DNA of 64,000 nt, taken from NCBI RefSeq assembly GCF_012911935.1, contig NZ_JAAXLA010000004.1, forward strand, positions 62,001-126,000, given 5' to 3'. Below, piece by piece: positions 47,500 to 57,651 of this stretch. This DNA comes from Pseudonocardia acidicola (GTDB taxonomy: Bacteria > Actinomycetota > Actinomycetes > Mycobacteriales > Pseudonocardiaceae). A program made the position numbers and the translations under genes. The notes under the pieces were generated by a model, which was given only the letters and a program-made list of their open reading frames with translations, made no database searches and was not told the origin of the DNA. Within the stretch, counting starts at the first letter, position 1. Each line of letters begins with the position of its first letter.

Positions 47500-48875
47500 C
47501 GTTCCCCCGCTTCGCCAACCTTGGAAAACAGGCCCGGCAGCCGGCCAGCCGGGTCGTATCGGCCCTTCACCGCCGCATAGGCGGCCCCGTTGTAGTGCTC
47601 CCAGAACTCAGCCTCGTCGTAGTGCACCGTCGAGTACAGGGACTTGTGTCCGCCGAGCGCGGCGACGAGCTCCTCGATCAGCCGGTTGTGCGCGTCCGGG
47701 GGCTGTCCGGGCCGGCGCGGGACCGAGGACCAGAACCCGACGTTGACGTACAGCTCCCCCGGCCGCATCGGGTACAGCGGCCAGCCCCGATCGCTGCGCA
47801 GCCGCAGCGGGCACAGCCACACCGGGGAGATCCCGACGTCGCGGTGGAACACCTCGAGGAAGTCCGGCAGCCGGTCGACCGGGATCTCCACGTCCTGGAC
47901 CACCGGTTCCTCGGACGGCGCACCGGTCAGCGCCCGGATGCGGTCGCTCCCGCCGAAGCGCCGGTCGAGCGCGACCAGGCGCCGGTAGACGTCGGAGCGC
48001 CGGTAGCGGCGCGGCCAGAGCGGGCGCAGCAGCGGGTTCTGCACACCGAACGCGCGCGAGCACCAGAACCAGTCGGTGTCCCAGCGCCAGATGTAGTCGC
48101 GGACGCGCAGATGGTCGACGGGGCGCAGCCGCAGGGACCGGTAGAAGATCTGCTGCCCGGTGTAGTCCGAGACCTGCGCGCCGGGCATCGGGGCGTCGAC
48201 GAACTCGCCGATGGTCAGGTACTGCTCGCGCGGGTCGAAGACGGTGCCGTCCAGGAAGTCCGGGCCGGCCCCCGGCGCGCACAGCCGCTCGATCTCCGCG
48301 GTCGCCGTGGCCGCGTCGGGGAACCGGCGGTGGGTCAGCTTCACGTACGGTGCCACCGGCTGCAGCTCGATGACCAGCCGCAACGCGTAGCCCAGCGTCC
48401 CGTAGGAGTTCGGGAACGCGGCGAACAGGTCGGCGTGCTCCCCGTCCGGCGTCGCGGTGACCAGCTCACCCGAGCCGGTCAGGATGTCCATCTCCAGCAC
48501 CGACTCGTGCGGCAGGCCGTGCCGGAACGACGTCGACTCGATGCCCAGCCCGGCCACCGCGCCGCCCAGGGTGATGGTCTTGAGCTGCGGGACGACCAGC
48601 GGCATCAGCCCGTGCGCGAGGGTCGCGTCGACGAGGTCCTCATAGGTCGTCATGCCCTGGACCTCGGCGGTGCGCGCGACCGGGTCGACGGCGATCACGC
48701 CGGTGAGCCCGGTGGTGTCCAGGCGGCAGGCGTCGGCCGACCCGGCACCGAAACGGAACAAATTGGACGTTCGCTTCCCGAGGCGCACGGGCGTTCCGGG
48801 CGGAACCGAACGATAGCGTCGCACCAGGTCCGCCACCACGTCCGCATGCTGGGCCGGCGAGACGGGTGCAACCAT
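47496..48875 (-). CDS. tmsA: FAD-binding oxidoreductase of 10-methyl fatty acid synthesis (TmsA/BfaA)
   Basis: 459 residues from ATG 48873-48875, which sits nine bases after a perfect GGAGGA; ATG 48884 and further frames upstream are alternatives. FAD_binding_4 domain: PPGTPVRLGKRTSN, AVDPVARTAEVQGMTTYEDLV, VPQLKTITLGGAVAGLGIES, ESVLEMDILTGSGELV, and the DIM/DHCR24-like C-terminus. In the tms pathway it reduces the 10-methylene intermediate using NADPH. It is first gene of tmsA-tmsB-WS/DGAT, divergent from a dienelactone hydrolase. Confidence 0.88.
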
Positions 48876-48964
48876 TGTGCTCATTCCTCCGACGCTAAAC
48901 CTCCGCGGCCTGGCTGCCCAGGGCCCGACGAGCGGATCATTCTCACTCATGGTCTGATCCAGGT

Positions 48965-49678
48965 GTGTCCCCAATGGAATCCGCGCAGGGGAACCCCCTG
49001 CAGAACGTCACATTCCCCAGCAACGGCAGCACCGCGCACGGCTACCTCGCCCTGCCCGAGTCGGGCAGCGGACCGGGCCTGGTCGTCATCCAGGAGTGGT
49101 GGGGCCTGACCGACCATGTCGCCGACGTCACCAACCGCTTCGCCGCCGAGGGTTTCGTCGCGCTGGCCCCCGACCTGTACGGGGGGCGCACCACGCACGA
49201 CTCCGACGAGGCCGGCGAGCTGATGGCCAAGCTGCCCGTCAACGACGCGGCCACCGACCTGGCCGGCGCGGTCGACTTCCTGCTCGCGCACGATGCGGTG
49301 ACCTCGTCGAAGGTCGGCGCGGTCGGATTCTGCATGGGCGGCGGTTTCGTCCTCGTGCTCGCCGCGCAACAGGGTGACAAGATCGGCGCTGCGGTGCCGT
49401 TCTACGGCGTGCTCAAGGAGGACTACCCGAGCTTCGCGAACCTCACCGCGCCGCTGCTGGGCCACTTCGGCGAGACCGACCAGATGGCCGACCCGCAGGC
49501 CGTGCGGGCGCTGGCCGAGCGGATCGAGCGCGAGTCGGGCGTGACGCCGGAGTTCCACATCTACCCGGCCGGGCACGCGTTCTTCAACGACGAGAACCAC
49601 ATGGGCACCTACGACCCCGAGCAGGCCGAGCTGGCCTGGAACCGCACGCTGGAGTTCCTGCGGCGCGAGTTGCGCTGA
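48965..49678 (+). CDS. Dienelactone hydrolase family protein
   Basis: 237 residues; GTG 48965 or ATG 48974 can serve as start. Alpha/beta hydrolase with Cys nucleophile: VVIQEWWGLTDHV (Glu44), GFCMGGGFVL (Cys123), GETDQMAD (Asp172) and AGHAFFN (His204). Family members open dienelactones in chlorocatechol degradation, but many have other ester substrates. It ends just before a perfect hairpin that probably terminates it and the convergent aldo/keto reductase gene. Confidence 0.92.
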   Translation: MSPMESAQGNPLQNVTFPSNGSTAHGYLALPESGSGPGLVVIQEWWGLTDHVADVTNRFAAEGFVALAPDLYGGRTTHDSDEAGELMAKLPVNDAATDLAGAVDFLLAHDAVTSSKVGAVGFCMGGGFVLVLAAQQGDKIGAAVPFYGVLKEDYPSFANLTAPLLGHFGETDQMADPQAVRALAERIERESGVTPEFHIYPAGHAFFNDENHMGTYDPEQAELAWNRTLEFLRRELR

Positions 49679-49684
49679 CGCGCC

Positions 49685-49726
49685 CGTGCGCGGAAATAGT
49701 CGCTGGAGCGACTATTTCCGCGCACG
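49685..49726. terminator. Perfect 19-bp stem hairpin between convergent genes
   Basis: CGTGCGCGGAAATAGTCGC (49685-49703) and its exact reverse complement (49708-49726) flank a TGGA loop. It begins 7 bp after the dienelactone hydrolase stop and contains the last codons and TAG stop of the aldo/keto reductase gene on the other strand. It probably acts as a bidirectional terminator, without a T-run as is common in high-GC actinobacteria. Confidence 0.8.
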
Positions 49727-50701
49727 AGCGGCGAAGCCGCTGATGAGCTTGGGCAGCGCGCCGAGCCCGGTGACCGGGTGGAACGCCTCGGCGGCCCGGG
49801 TCAGCGCCGCGTGCTCGTCGTCGGTGAGGGTGATGTCGGCGGCGGCCGCGTTGCTCTCCACCTGCGCCACGCTCGACGCGCCGGGGATCGCCACCACGTT
49901 CGGGAAGTGGATGACCCACGCCAGCGCGACCTGAGCCGGGGTGGCGTCGTGCGCCCGGGCCACCTCGCGCAGGGCGTCGATCAGCGGCGCCGCGGCCTGC
50001 AGGTTCTCCGGCAGGAACAGCGGGTTGGCCGCGCGGATACCGCCGGTGGGCCGGTTCGTCGCGTCGTAGCGGCCAGACAGCAGGCCCTGCGCGAGCGGGC
50101 TGTAGGCGATGACGACGTGCCCGGTGCGCTGCGCCCAGGGCAGCATCTGCGCCATCGGGTCCCGCGCCACCAGGCTGAAGTGAACCTGGTCGGACAGCAC
50201 CCGCGAGCCGTAGGCCGCCTCGGCGCGCTGCCAGCGCTGCAGCGGGTAGTTGCTGACCCCCACCTCGTCGACGAGCCCGACGTCGTGCAGCGCCCGCATG
50301 CCGCGCATCGTCGTGGTGTCCGGGACGACGGGGTTGGGCTGGTGGACCTGGTACAGGTCGATCTGCTTCACCCCCAGCCGCTGCGCGCTGGCCACCGCAC
50401 GCTGCTCGACGACACCCGCGGTCGGCAGCATCGGGAAGACCTTGGTCGCGACGACGACGTCGTCGGTGCCGCCGGACTCGCGCAGCGCCCGGCCGAGGAT
50501 CTTCTCGCTGCGCCCGAAGGCGTAGATCTCTGCGGTGTCGTACACGGTGATGCCCAGCTCGCGGGCCCGCGCGACGATCTTCCCGGCCTCCCGGTCGGCG
50601 TAGTCCTCGCCGTAGCCCCACTCCCGGGAGCCGAACTGCCAGGCGCCCAGGCCGATGGCCGAGTACCGCTTCGCGGTTCCGATGTTCTCCAGGTAGCGCA
50701 T
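49712..50701 (-). CDS. Aldo/keto reductase
   Basis: 329 residues from ATG 50699-50701. AKR barrel: LGAWQFGSREWGYG, GITVYDTAEIYAFGRSEKILG (Asp/Tyr of the tetrad), VVVATKVFP (Lys), QIDLYQVHQPNP (His), IAYSPLAQGLLSGRY and the NADP-binding VVAIPGASSVAQVESNAAA. The reading frame ends inside the right arm of the downstream hairpin. A second, related hairpin lies just upstream of its start region. The substrate is unknown. Confidence 0.93.
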   Translation of the reverse strand: MRYLENIGTAKRYSAIGLGAWQFGSREWGYGEDYADREAGKIVARARELGITVYDTAEIYAFGRSEKILGRALRESGGTDDVVVATKVFPMLPTAGVVEQRAVASAQRLGVKQIDLYQVHQPNPVVPDTTTMRGMRALHDVGLVDEVGVSNYPLQRWQRAEAAYGSRVLSDQVHFSLVARDPMAQMLPWAQRTGHVVIAYSPLAQGLLSGRYDATNRPTGGIRAANPLFLPENLQAAAPLIDALREVARAHDATPAQVALAWVIHFPNVVAIPGASSVAQVESNAAAADITLTDDEHAALTRAAEAFHPVTGLGALPKLISGFAARARK

Positions 50702-50736
50702 CGCCCCAGTGAACACCCGACGAGGCGCCTGCGGCG

Positions 50737-50782
50737 CTCGTGCGCGGTAAGTGGTGCTCCGGCACCACCTACCGCGCACGAG
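50737..50782 (-). terminator. Near-perfect 21-bp stem hairpin downstream of the alpha/beta hydrolase gene
   Basis: CTCGTGCGCGGTAAGTGGTGC (given in two parts: CTCGTGCGCGG and TAAGTGGTGC, 50737-50757) pairs with 50762-50782 around a TCCG loop, with one A/C mismatch. It follows the stop of the minus-strand alpha/beta hydrolase gene by 4 bp. The stem base CGTGCGCGG is identical to that of the hairpin at 49685-49726, so both may belong to one repeat family. Confidence 0.75.
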
Positions 50783-50786
50783 CATG

Positions 50787-51842
50787 TCAATGCCGGTAGT
50801 CGTCCAGGAACGTGTCGAGGTGCGCCCAGGTGGTGGTGCGGGCGTTGCGCCCGGTGAGCACCCCGAGGTGCCCGCCGGGCGCGGTCTCGAAGCGCACCTC
50901 CGGTGCCCCGGTGAGCAGCCCGACGACCCGCTGCACCGCGCGCAGCGGCGCGATCAGGTCGTTGCGGCCGGCCACCACCAGCACCGGGACGTCCACCGCC
51001 GCGAGCGGGATCGTCCGCCGGGCGAGCGCGAGCGTGCCGTCGGCGAGGTCGTTGTTGCGCAGCAGCAGGTGGTAGATCTGCCCGAACACCCGGCCCGGGT
51101 AGCCGTGCATGTTGTTCATCAGGTGATCGACGGCCTCCATCTGGGCCAGGCAGTCCCGGTCGTCGAGCCGGGAGAGCAGCGTCAGCGGCTTGGTGATCAG
51201 CTTGTCCACCGCGGTGAGGTGGAACGCCCAGCTCACCACCGGCGCCGGGAAACTGCCGACGAGCTGATAGACGGCCGAGAGCCCGCGCCCGCCGGTGACG
51301 ATCGCGAGCGGGCGCAGCGGCGCGACCAGCGGGACCGCCGAGATGTCGACCGGGCTGCCGACCGCGGTCACGGTGCGCACCGGCAGCGGCTCCCCGGCGT
51401 CGGCGGCCGCGGCCACCGCGAGCAGCGCGAAGATCCCGCCCAGCGACCAGGCGACGAGCTGTACGTCCGACCCGGTCTCGTCGGCCACCCGGCGCACGGC
51501 GTCGGGCACCACGCCGTCGACCCAGTGCTCCATGCCGAGCCCGCGCTCGGCGAACGAGATGGGCCCGTAGTCGACCAGGTACACCGTGCGCCCGGCGCTC
51601 AGCAGGTGCTCGACCAGGGAGCAGCCCCGGCGCAGGTCGTAGGCGAAGTCGGGGGCGCCCAGCGGCGGCACCAGCAGCACCGGCGGGCCCCCGCCCGCCG
51701 GAGCTCCCACCTGCGGGTGGTAGCGGTACAGGGCACCGTCGGGTCCGGTCGCGACGGCCGTGCGGGGCATCCGTGTCAGGTCGGCGAGGCCACCGCGGAT
51801 CACCTTGTCCCGCACGTTCCCCACGGCGGCAGTCAGCCTCAT
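50787..51842 (-). CDS. Alpha/beta hydrolase, PHA-synthase-like
   Basis: 351 residues from ATG 51840-51842. PhaC-type organisation: VLLVPPLGAPDFAYDLRRGCSLVEHLL, VYLVDYGPISFAERGLGMEHWVDGVVP split by helices, nucleophile elbow VAWSLGGIFALLA, GRNDLIAPL (Asp) and PGGHLGVLTG (His). PHA synthases use Cys in the elbow; here it is Ser, so esterase, lipase or transacylase activity is more likely than polyester synthesis. It is transcribed divergently from an acyl-CoA dehydrogenase gene. Confidence 0.83.
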   Translation of the reverse strand: MRLTAAVGNVRDKVIRGGLADLTRMPRTAVATGPDGALYRYHPQVGAPAGGGPPVLLVPPLGAPDFAYDLRRGCSLVEHLLSAGRTVYLVDYGPISFAERGLGMEHWVDGVVPDAVRRVADETGSDVQLVAWSLGGIFALLAVAAAADAGEPLPVRTVTAVGSPVDISAVPLVAPLRPLAIVTGGRGLSAVYQLVGSFPAPVVSWAFHLTAVDKLITKPLTLLSRLDDRDCLAQMEAVDHLMNNMHGYPGRVFGQIYHLLLRNNDLADGTLALARRTIPLAAVDVPVLVVAGRNDLIAPLRAVQRVVGLLTGAPEVRFETAPGGHLGVLTGRNARTTTWAHLDTFLDDYRH

Positions 51843-51950
51843 GACCGCGGACCCTAAGCCATGTCCGGCAGGCGATCCGGCCTGCCCGGGCCACCGTCGG
51901 CACGGCCGCGCCGTTTCCGAAGTTACCGACCAGTATGTGACACTGCGCGC

Positions 51951-53096
<1,146 letters not shown>

Positions 53097-53144
53097 CCCT
53101 CCGGCACCGGATCATCCGCCGGCCGGCCACCTGAGCACCCGGGC

Positions 53145-53612
53145 TCAGGTCCGGCCGGCACACACCCGGTCGGCGGTCTCGAGCGCGGCGGTGATCCGGG
53201 CCGCGTCGAGCTGTACCTTGTCGCCGGCCGGGTTGCCGCCCGCCGGGAGCCGGCTGCGGCCCTGGGCGTCGAGGTCGTCGATGGCGGCGACCATCTCGGT
53301 CATCGCCGCGGCGACCGAGGCGTCACGGGCGCCCGGCGTCGCGTAGGCGTTGCGGGGCGCCAGCAGGAGGAACGCCACGCCGGCCGGCAGCACCGGGCCG
53401 GCGTCGACCACACCGAGCACCCTGCGCACCTCCGGCGCCGCGGCGGCGTGCCGCCGGCAGGCCGCGGCGTCCGGATCGGCGGGCACCGGGGCGGCGGATG
53501 CGGAGGCCGGCGCCGCGGCGGTGGCGGCGGTGCCACTGCTGCAACCGGCCAGCAGGGCACCGAGCAGGGCGAGCGCGACGGCGCCGCGGCGCGCCGTGGA
53601 CCGTGCCGTCAC
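53145..53612 (-). CDS. Hypothetical lipoprotein
   Basis: GTG 53610-53612, overlapping the ppk2 stop (GTGA), gives 155 residues. Signal peptide ARRGAVALALLGALLAGC with lipobox LAGC, then an Ala/Ser/Pro-rich linker and a helical domain with two Cys (DAAACRRH and DRVCAGRT) that may form a disulfide. No family is recognised. It is the last gene of a possible five-gene run with the siderophore-type importer and PPK2. Confidence 0.75.
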   Translation of the reverse strand: MTARSTARRGAVALALLGALLAGCSSGTAATAAAPASASAAPVPADPDAAACRRHAAAAPEVRRVLGVVDAGPVLPAGVAFLLLAPRNAYATPGARDASVAAAMTEMVAAIDDLDAQGRSRLPAGGNPAGDKVQLDAARITAALETADRVCAGRT

Positions 53613-54469
53613 GTGATCACACTCTCCACGATCCGGGCGCGTTCGGTGGCGATGTCGAAGTCGCCTGCCGGGAACTGCGGATCGAGCTCCTCGAGGGTCT
53701 CCGCGAGCAGCGTCGCGATCACCCAGTTCCGGTACCACTTGCGGTCCGACGGGACCACGTACCAGGGGGCGTCGTCGGTGTCGCAGCGGCGCAGCGCCTC
53801 GGCGTAGGCGGCCTGGTAGTCGTGCCAGCGGGCCCGGGCGTCGACGTCGCGGGGGTTGTACTTCCAGTGCTTCGACGGGTCCTCGAGCCGCGCAAGCAGC
53901 CGCTCGGCCTGCTCCTGCGGCGAGATGTGCAGCATGCATTTGAGCACCGTGACGCCCTGCTCGGTGAGCTCGGCCTCGAATGCGTTGATCTCCTCGTAGC
54001 GGGCCCGCCAGATCTGTTCGGGGACCAGCGACTCGACGCGCACCACCAGCACGTCCTCGTAGTGCGAGCGGTCGAACACCCCGATCCGCCCCGGCACCGG
54101 CACCCGTTTGCGGATCCGCCACAGGAAATGGTGCGCGCGTTCGGACTCGGTGGGTGCCGTGAACGAGGCGATCTGCAGACCCTGCGGGTTCACCATCCCG
54201 GCGACGTGCCGGATCACCCCGCCCTTGCCCGAGGTGTCCATACCCTGCAGCACGAGCAGCACGGCGCGCTGGCCGCCGCCGACCGACTCGGCGTACAGCG
54301 CCTCCTGGCGGGCGTCGATGCGCGCGTCCAGGTCGACCATGTCCGCCTCGGCGGCGGACTTGTCCTTCGGACCGATCGGGCGGCCGGCCGGATCCAGCGC
54401 GGCGAGATCGACCGGGACGTCGCGACTGCCCCCGGGCACCCGGAACGTCTCGCGTGCGGTCTTCGCCAT
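53609..54469 (-). CDS. ppk2: Polyphosphate kinase 2 family protein
   Basis: 286 residues. Walker A LQGMDTSGKGGVIRHV, Walker B FDRSHYEDVLVVRV, lid region SPQEQAERLLARLEDPSKHWKYN and the terminal WYVVPSDRKWYRNWVI. PPK2 enzymes phosphorylate AMP, ADP or GDP with polyphosphate. The subclass (I or III) cannot be fixed by eye. It starts 28 bp after the fecE-like gene on the same strand, linking polyphosphate metabolism with the iron importer transcript, possibly by read-through only. Confidence 0.92.
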   Translation of the reverse strand: MAKTARETFRVPGGSRDVPVDLAALDPAGRPIGPKDKSAAEADMVDLDARIDARQEALYAESVGGGQRAVLLVLQGMDTSGKGGVIRHVAGMVNPQGLQIASFTAPTESERAHHFLWRIRKRVPVPGRIGVFDRSHYEDVLVVRVESLVPEQIWRARYEEINAFEAELTEQGVTVLKCMLHISPQEQAERLLARLEDPSKHWKYNPRDVDARARWHDYQAAYAEALRRCDTDDAPWYVVPSDRKWYRNWVIATLLAETLEELDPQFPAGDFDIATERARIVESVIT

Positions 54470-54497
54470 GGTCGCAGCGTAGCCAGGGTGGGCTGGA

Positions 54498-55340
54498 TCA
54501 GCGCGGCGTGTGGGTCCCCACCGGCACGACCAGCGGGGCGCCGGACACCGGGTCCGGGATCACCCGCGCGTCCAGCCCGAAGACCTCGCGCAGCAGCGGC
54601 TCGGTGATCACCTCCGACGGCTCGCCGGCGGCGACGATGCGCCCCGCCCGCATGGCGACGAGCCGGTCGGCGTAGCGGGCGGCCAGGTTCAGGTCGTGCA
54701 GCACCATGACCACGGTCCGGCCGAACTCGGTGTGCAACCGGCGGACCAGTTCGAGCACCTCCACCTGGTGGGCGAGGTCGAGGAAGGTCGTCGGCTCGTC
54801 GAGCAGCAGCAGGTCGGTGCCCTGCGCCAGCGCCATGGAGATCCAGGCCCGCTGGCGCTGCCCGCCGGACAGCTCGTCGACCGGGCGGGTGGCGAGGTCG
54901 AGGATGTTCGTCCAGCGCAGCGCCTCGGCGACGGCGTCCTCGTCGTCGGCGGACCACTGCCGGTACCAGGCCTGGTGCGGGTGCCGGCCACGGGCGACCA
55001 GGTCGGCCACGGTCAGTCCCTCGGGCGCGGCCGGGGACTGTGGCAGGACCCCGAGCACGGTCGCGACCTCGCGGGTCGGGATCCGGTCGATCCGCCTGCC
55101 GTCCAGCAACACCTGCCCGCCGGCGGGCTTGAGCAGCCGGCCCAGCGCGCGCAGCAACGTGGACTTGCCGCAGCCGTTCGGACCGATCACCGCGGTGACC
55201 GTGCCGTCGACGACGTCGAGGTCCAGGCCGTCGACGATCGTCCGGTCGCCGTAGCCGAGCCGGACCCCCTCGGCCCGTAGCCGGACGGGTCCGGGCGCGG
55301 CCGCGGGCAGCTCGGAGGTTCGGACGCTGGTCTGGGTCAT
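54498..55340 (-). CDS. Siderophore/iron ABC transporter ATP-binding protein (FecE/FepC type)
   Basis: 280 residues. Walker [16 protein letters not shown], signature [18 protein letters not shown], Walker [17 protein letters not shown] and switch His in [16 protein letters not shown]; FepC-like [19 protein letters not shown]. It powers ferric-siderophore, heme or cobalamin import with the two downstream-numbered permeases. Its ATG overlaps the stop of the fecD-like gene (ATGA, 55337-55340). Confidence 0.94.
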   Translation of the reverse strand: MTQTSVRTSELPAAAPGPVRLRAEGVRLGYGDRTIVDGLDLDVVDGTVTAVIGPNGCGKSTLLRALGRLLKPAGGQVLLDGRRIDRIPTREVATVLGVLPQSPAAPEGLTVADLVARGRHPHQAWYRQWSADDEDAVAEALRWTNILDLATRPVDELSGGQRQRAWISMALAQGTDLLLLDEPTTFLDLAHQVEVLELVRRLHTEFGRTVVMVLHDLNLAARYADRLVAMRAGRIVAAGEPSEVITEPLLREVFGLDARVIPDPVSGAPLVVPVGTHTPR

Positions 55341-56425
55341 GCGCGGGCCTCCCGGCGGTGACGGGCGAGCAGGTACAGCAGGTAGGGCGCGCCGAGCACC
55401 GCGGTGACGATGCCGACGGGCAACTCGGTGCCACCGAACGCGGTGCGCGCGACGAGGTCCGCGGTCACGGTCAGCGCCGCACCGAGCACGAGCGAGACGC
55501 CGATCGGCGGGCGCGGTGACCCGACCAGGCGCTGCGCGATCTGCGGGGCCACCAGCGCGACGAACGCGATCGGCCCGGCCGACGCGGTGGCGACCGCGGC
55601 CAGCGCGACGGCGGCCGCCAGCAGCGCAGTGCGCGCGCCGTCGACCCGGATCCCCAGGCCCCGCGCGGTGTCGTCGCCGAACTGCAGTCCGCCGAGCAGG
55701 TGCGCGAGCACGAACGCCGCGGGGACCAGCACGATCAGCGCGATCCCCACCGGGACCACGTGCTCCCAGCCGCGCGCGTTGAGGCTGCCGTTGAGCCAGA
55801 CCTGCGCCCGGGCCGCCTCGTAGACCTGCGCGGCGACGAGCAGCCAGTTGATCGTGGCGAACAGGATCGCGTTGATCCCGATGCCGACCAGCACCAGCCG
55901 GAAGCCCTGGATGCCCTTGCGCCAGGCCAGCCCGTAGATCAGGGCGGCGGTGAGCAGCCCACCGAGCAGCGCCGCAATCGGCAGCCCGACCGCCGACGCG
56001 AGCCCGCCGAGAGCGCCGACACTGCCGCCCAGCACGATCATCGAGACCGCCGCGGCACCTGCACCCGCGGTGATGCCGATGATGTCCGGGCTGGCCAGCG
56101 GGTTGCGCGCGACGGCCTGCAGGATGGCGCCGGAGGCGCCGAGCGCGGCGCCGACCAGCGCCCCGGTGAGCGAGCGCGGCAGCCGCAGTTCGAGCACGAT
56201 GAACTGCTGGCTCGGGTCTCCCCCACCGGCCAGCACGGCCAGCACCTCACCGATGCTGATCGGGAACTCGCCGCGGCCGATGTTCACCGCCATCGCCAGC
56301 ACCAGCACGGCGCCGCCGAGCACCAGCGCCGCCACCGAGCGCGGCCGCCACACCGCGGAGACCCGCCCCAACCGCACCGGGGCCCGGCCCGGCACCCGCA
56401 CGCGCTCCGGCGCCCGGGCCGTCAC
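55337..56425 (-). CDS. FecCD-family siderophore ABC permease (second)
   Basis: 362 residues from GTG 56423-56425, overlapping the stop of the first permease gene (GTGA). About nine membrane segments; family patterns: [66 protein letters not shown] in pieces, and [19 protein letters not shown]. It forms the channel with the other FecCD protein. No periplasmic-type binding protein gene is adjacent. Confidence 0.93.
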   Translation of the reverse strand: MTARAPERVRVPGRAPVRLGRVSAVWRPRSVAALVLGGAVLVLAMAVNIGRGEFPISIGEVLAVLAGGGDPSQQFIVLELRLPRSLTGALVGAALGASGAILQAVARNPLASPDIIGITAGAGAAAVSMIVLGGSVGALGGLASAVGLPIAALLGGLLTAALIYGLAWRKGIQGFRLVLVGIGINAILFATINWLLVAAQVYEAARAQVWLNGSLNARGWEHVVPVGIALIVLVPAAFVLAHLLGGLQFGDDTARGLGIRVDGARTALLAAAVALAAVATASAGPIAFVALVAPQIAQRLVGSPRPPIGVSLVLGAALTVTADLVARTAFGGTELPVGIVTAVLGAPYLLYLLARHRREARA

Positions 56426-57483
56426 AGCTGCACCATCGTGCGGCGGCGGACCAGCGCGATGAAGAACGGCGCCCCGACCAGGGCCAGCACGATCCCGACC
56501 TGCAGCTCGCCGGGCCGGGCCACGATCCGGCCGAGCACGTCGGCGGTCAGCAGCAGCACCGCCCCGGCGAGCGCGGAGGCGGGCAGCAGCCAGCGGTGGT
56601 CCGGGCCGGTGAAGGCGCGTACGACGTGCGGCACGACGAGGCCGACGAATGCGATGGGCCCGCACGCGGCGGTCGCGCCGCCGGCCAGCAGCGTGATCGC
56701 GACGACGCCCAGTACCCGGGTCCGGCGGACCGACTGGCCCAGCGAGCGCGCGACGTCCTCACCGAGGGACAGCGCGTTCAGCGCCGGCGCTCCGGCCAGC
56801 CCGATCACCGCCCCGGCCAGCAGGAACCAGACGACCTGGCCGGCCACCTCGGCGTCGCGGCCGGCGAGCGAACCGACGCTCCAGAACCGGTAGGCGTCCA
56901 GGGACGCGACGTCGACCAGGATCACCGACGTGGTGAGCGCGGCCAGCAGCGCGCTGACCGCGGCCCCGGCCAGCGCGAGCGTCACCGGGGTGGGCCCGCC
57001 GCGGCCGGCGGAGCCGAGCACGAACACCGCGACGCTGGCGATGAGCGCCCCGGCGAAGGCGAACCAGACGTAGCCGAACAGGCTGGTCACGCCGAATGCG
57101 TAGATGCCCGTCACCACCGCGAACGCGGCCCCGGCGTTGACGCCGAGCAGGCCGGGGTCGGCCAGCGGGTTGCGGGTGTGGCCCTGGATCAGCGTCCCGG
57201 CCAGTCCGAGCGCCGCCCCGGCCAGCGCGCCCAGCACGGTGCGCGGGATGCGCAGCGAGCGCACGACGATGTCGTCCTCGGAACCGGTGGGCGCGACCAG
57301 CGCGTCCCACACGTGCCCGAGCGGGATGGCCTTGGCCCCGATCGCGACGCTGGCCAGGCAACACGCCACCAGCAGCGCGAACAGCAGCGCCAGGCCGAGC
57401 AGCCGCCGGCGGCGCAGCGAGCGGGTCGTCCGCGGCCGCCGGTCGCCCGCCGGGACGGACGGCGCGGTGGCGGTCGTCGTCAC
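56422..57483 (-). CDS. FecCD-family siderophore ABC permease (first)
   Basis: 353 residues from GTG 57481-57483 with GGAGGG upstream. Patterns: LRIPRTVLGALAGAALGLAG, IQGHTRNPLADPGLLGVNAGA, TAACGPIAFVGLVVPHVVRA and GELQVGIVLALVGAPFFIAL. First gene of the importer operon. An IdeR/DtxR-like box overlaps a direct repeat 50-100 bp upstream, so repression by iron is expected. Confidence 0.93.
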   Translation of the reverse strand: MTTTATAPSVPAGDRRPRTTRSLRRRRLLGLALLFALLVACCLASVAIGAKAIPLGHVWDALVAPTGSEDDIVVRSLRIPRTVLGALAGAALGLAGTLIQGHTRNPLADPGLLGVNAGAAFAVVTGIYAFGVTSLFGYVWFAFAGALIASVAVFVLGSAGRGGPTPVTLALAGAAVSALLAALTTSVILVDVASLDAYRFWSVGSLAGRDAEVAGQVVWFLLAGAVIGLAGAPALNALSLGEDVARSLGQSVRRTRVLGVVAITLLAGGATAACGPIAFVGLVVPHVVRAFTGPDHRWLLPASALAGAVLLLTADVLGRIVARPGELQVGIVLALVGAPFFIALVRRRTMVQL

Positions 57484-57536
57484 ACGCCCTCCAGTCGTTC
57501 CATCGGGTGATCGCGGCCACGGTGATCCACGGCGAT

Positions 57537-57579
57537 ACTCACCATAAGGGACACTCACCATAAGTGAGGCAAGCCTGCC
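57537..57579 (-). promoter_or_regulatory. Direct repeat plus IdeR/DtxR-like box upstream of the importer operon
   Basis: ACTCACCATAAG occurs at 57537-57548 and 57553-57564 (16-bp period). The second copy runs into TAAGTGAGGCAAGCCTGCC (57561-57579), which keeps the AGGC-N2-GCCT-like core of the DtxR/IdeR consensus. The site lies between the importer GTG (57483) and the divergent fhuF-like gene, in the expected operator position. Confidence 0.55.
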
Positions 57580-57627
57580 ATGACAGAGGGCAGCCCAACC
57601 TCAGTGGCACCCGACACGCCGATCCGC

Positions 57628-57646
57628 TCTAGTTAGGCTAGCCTCA
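57628..57646 (+). promoter_or_regulatory. IdeR/DtxR iron box upstream of the fhuF-like gene
   Basis: TCTAGTTAGGCTAGCCTCA (57628-57646) matches the IdeR consensus TTAGGTTAGGCTAACCTAA at 14 of 19 positions, including the whole core GTTAGGCTA. It ends 5 bp before the ATG at 57652, so it would overlap the promoter or the transcription start of a short-leader mRNA and block it under iron sufficiency. Confidence 0.8.
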
Positions 57647-57651
57647 CTTCC

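Noticed and set aside
50787..51842. Calling the alpha/beta hydrolase a PHA synthase (phaC)
   Set aside because: The nucleophile elbow has Ser, not the Cys required for PHA synthase.
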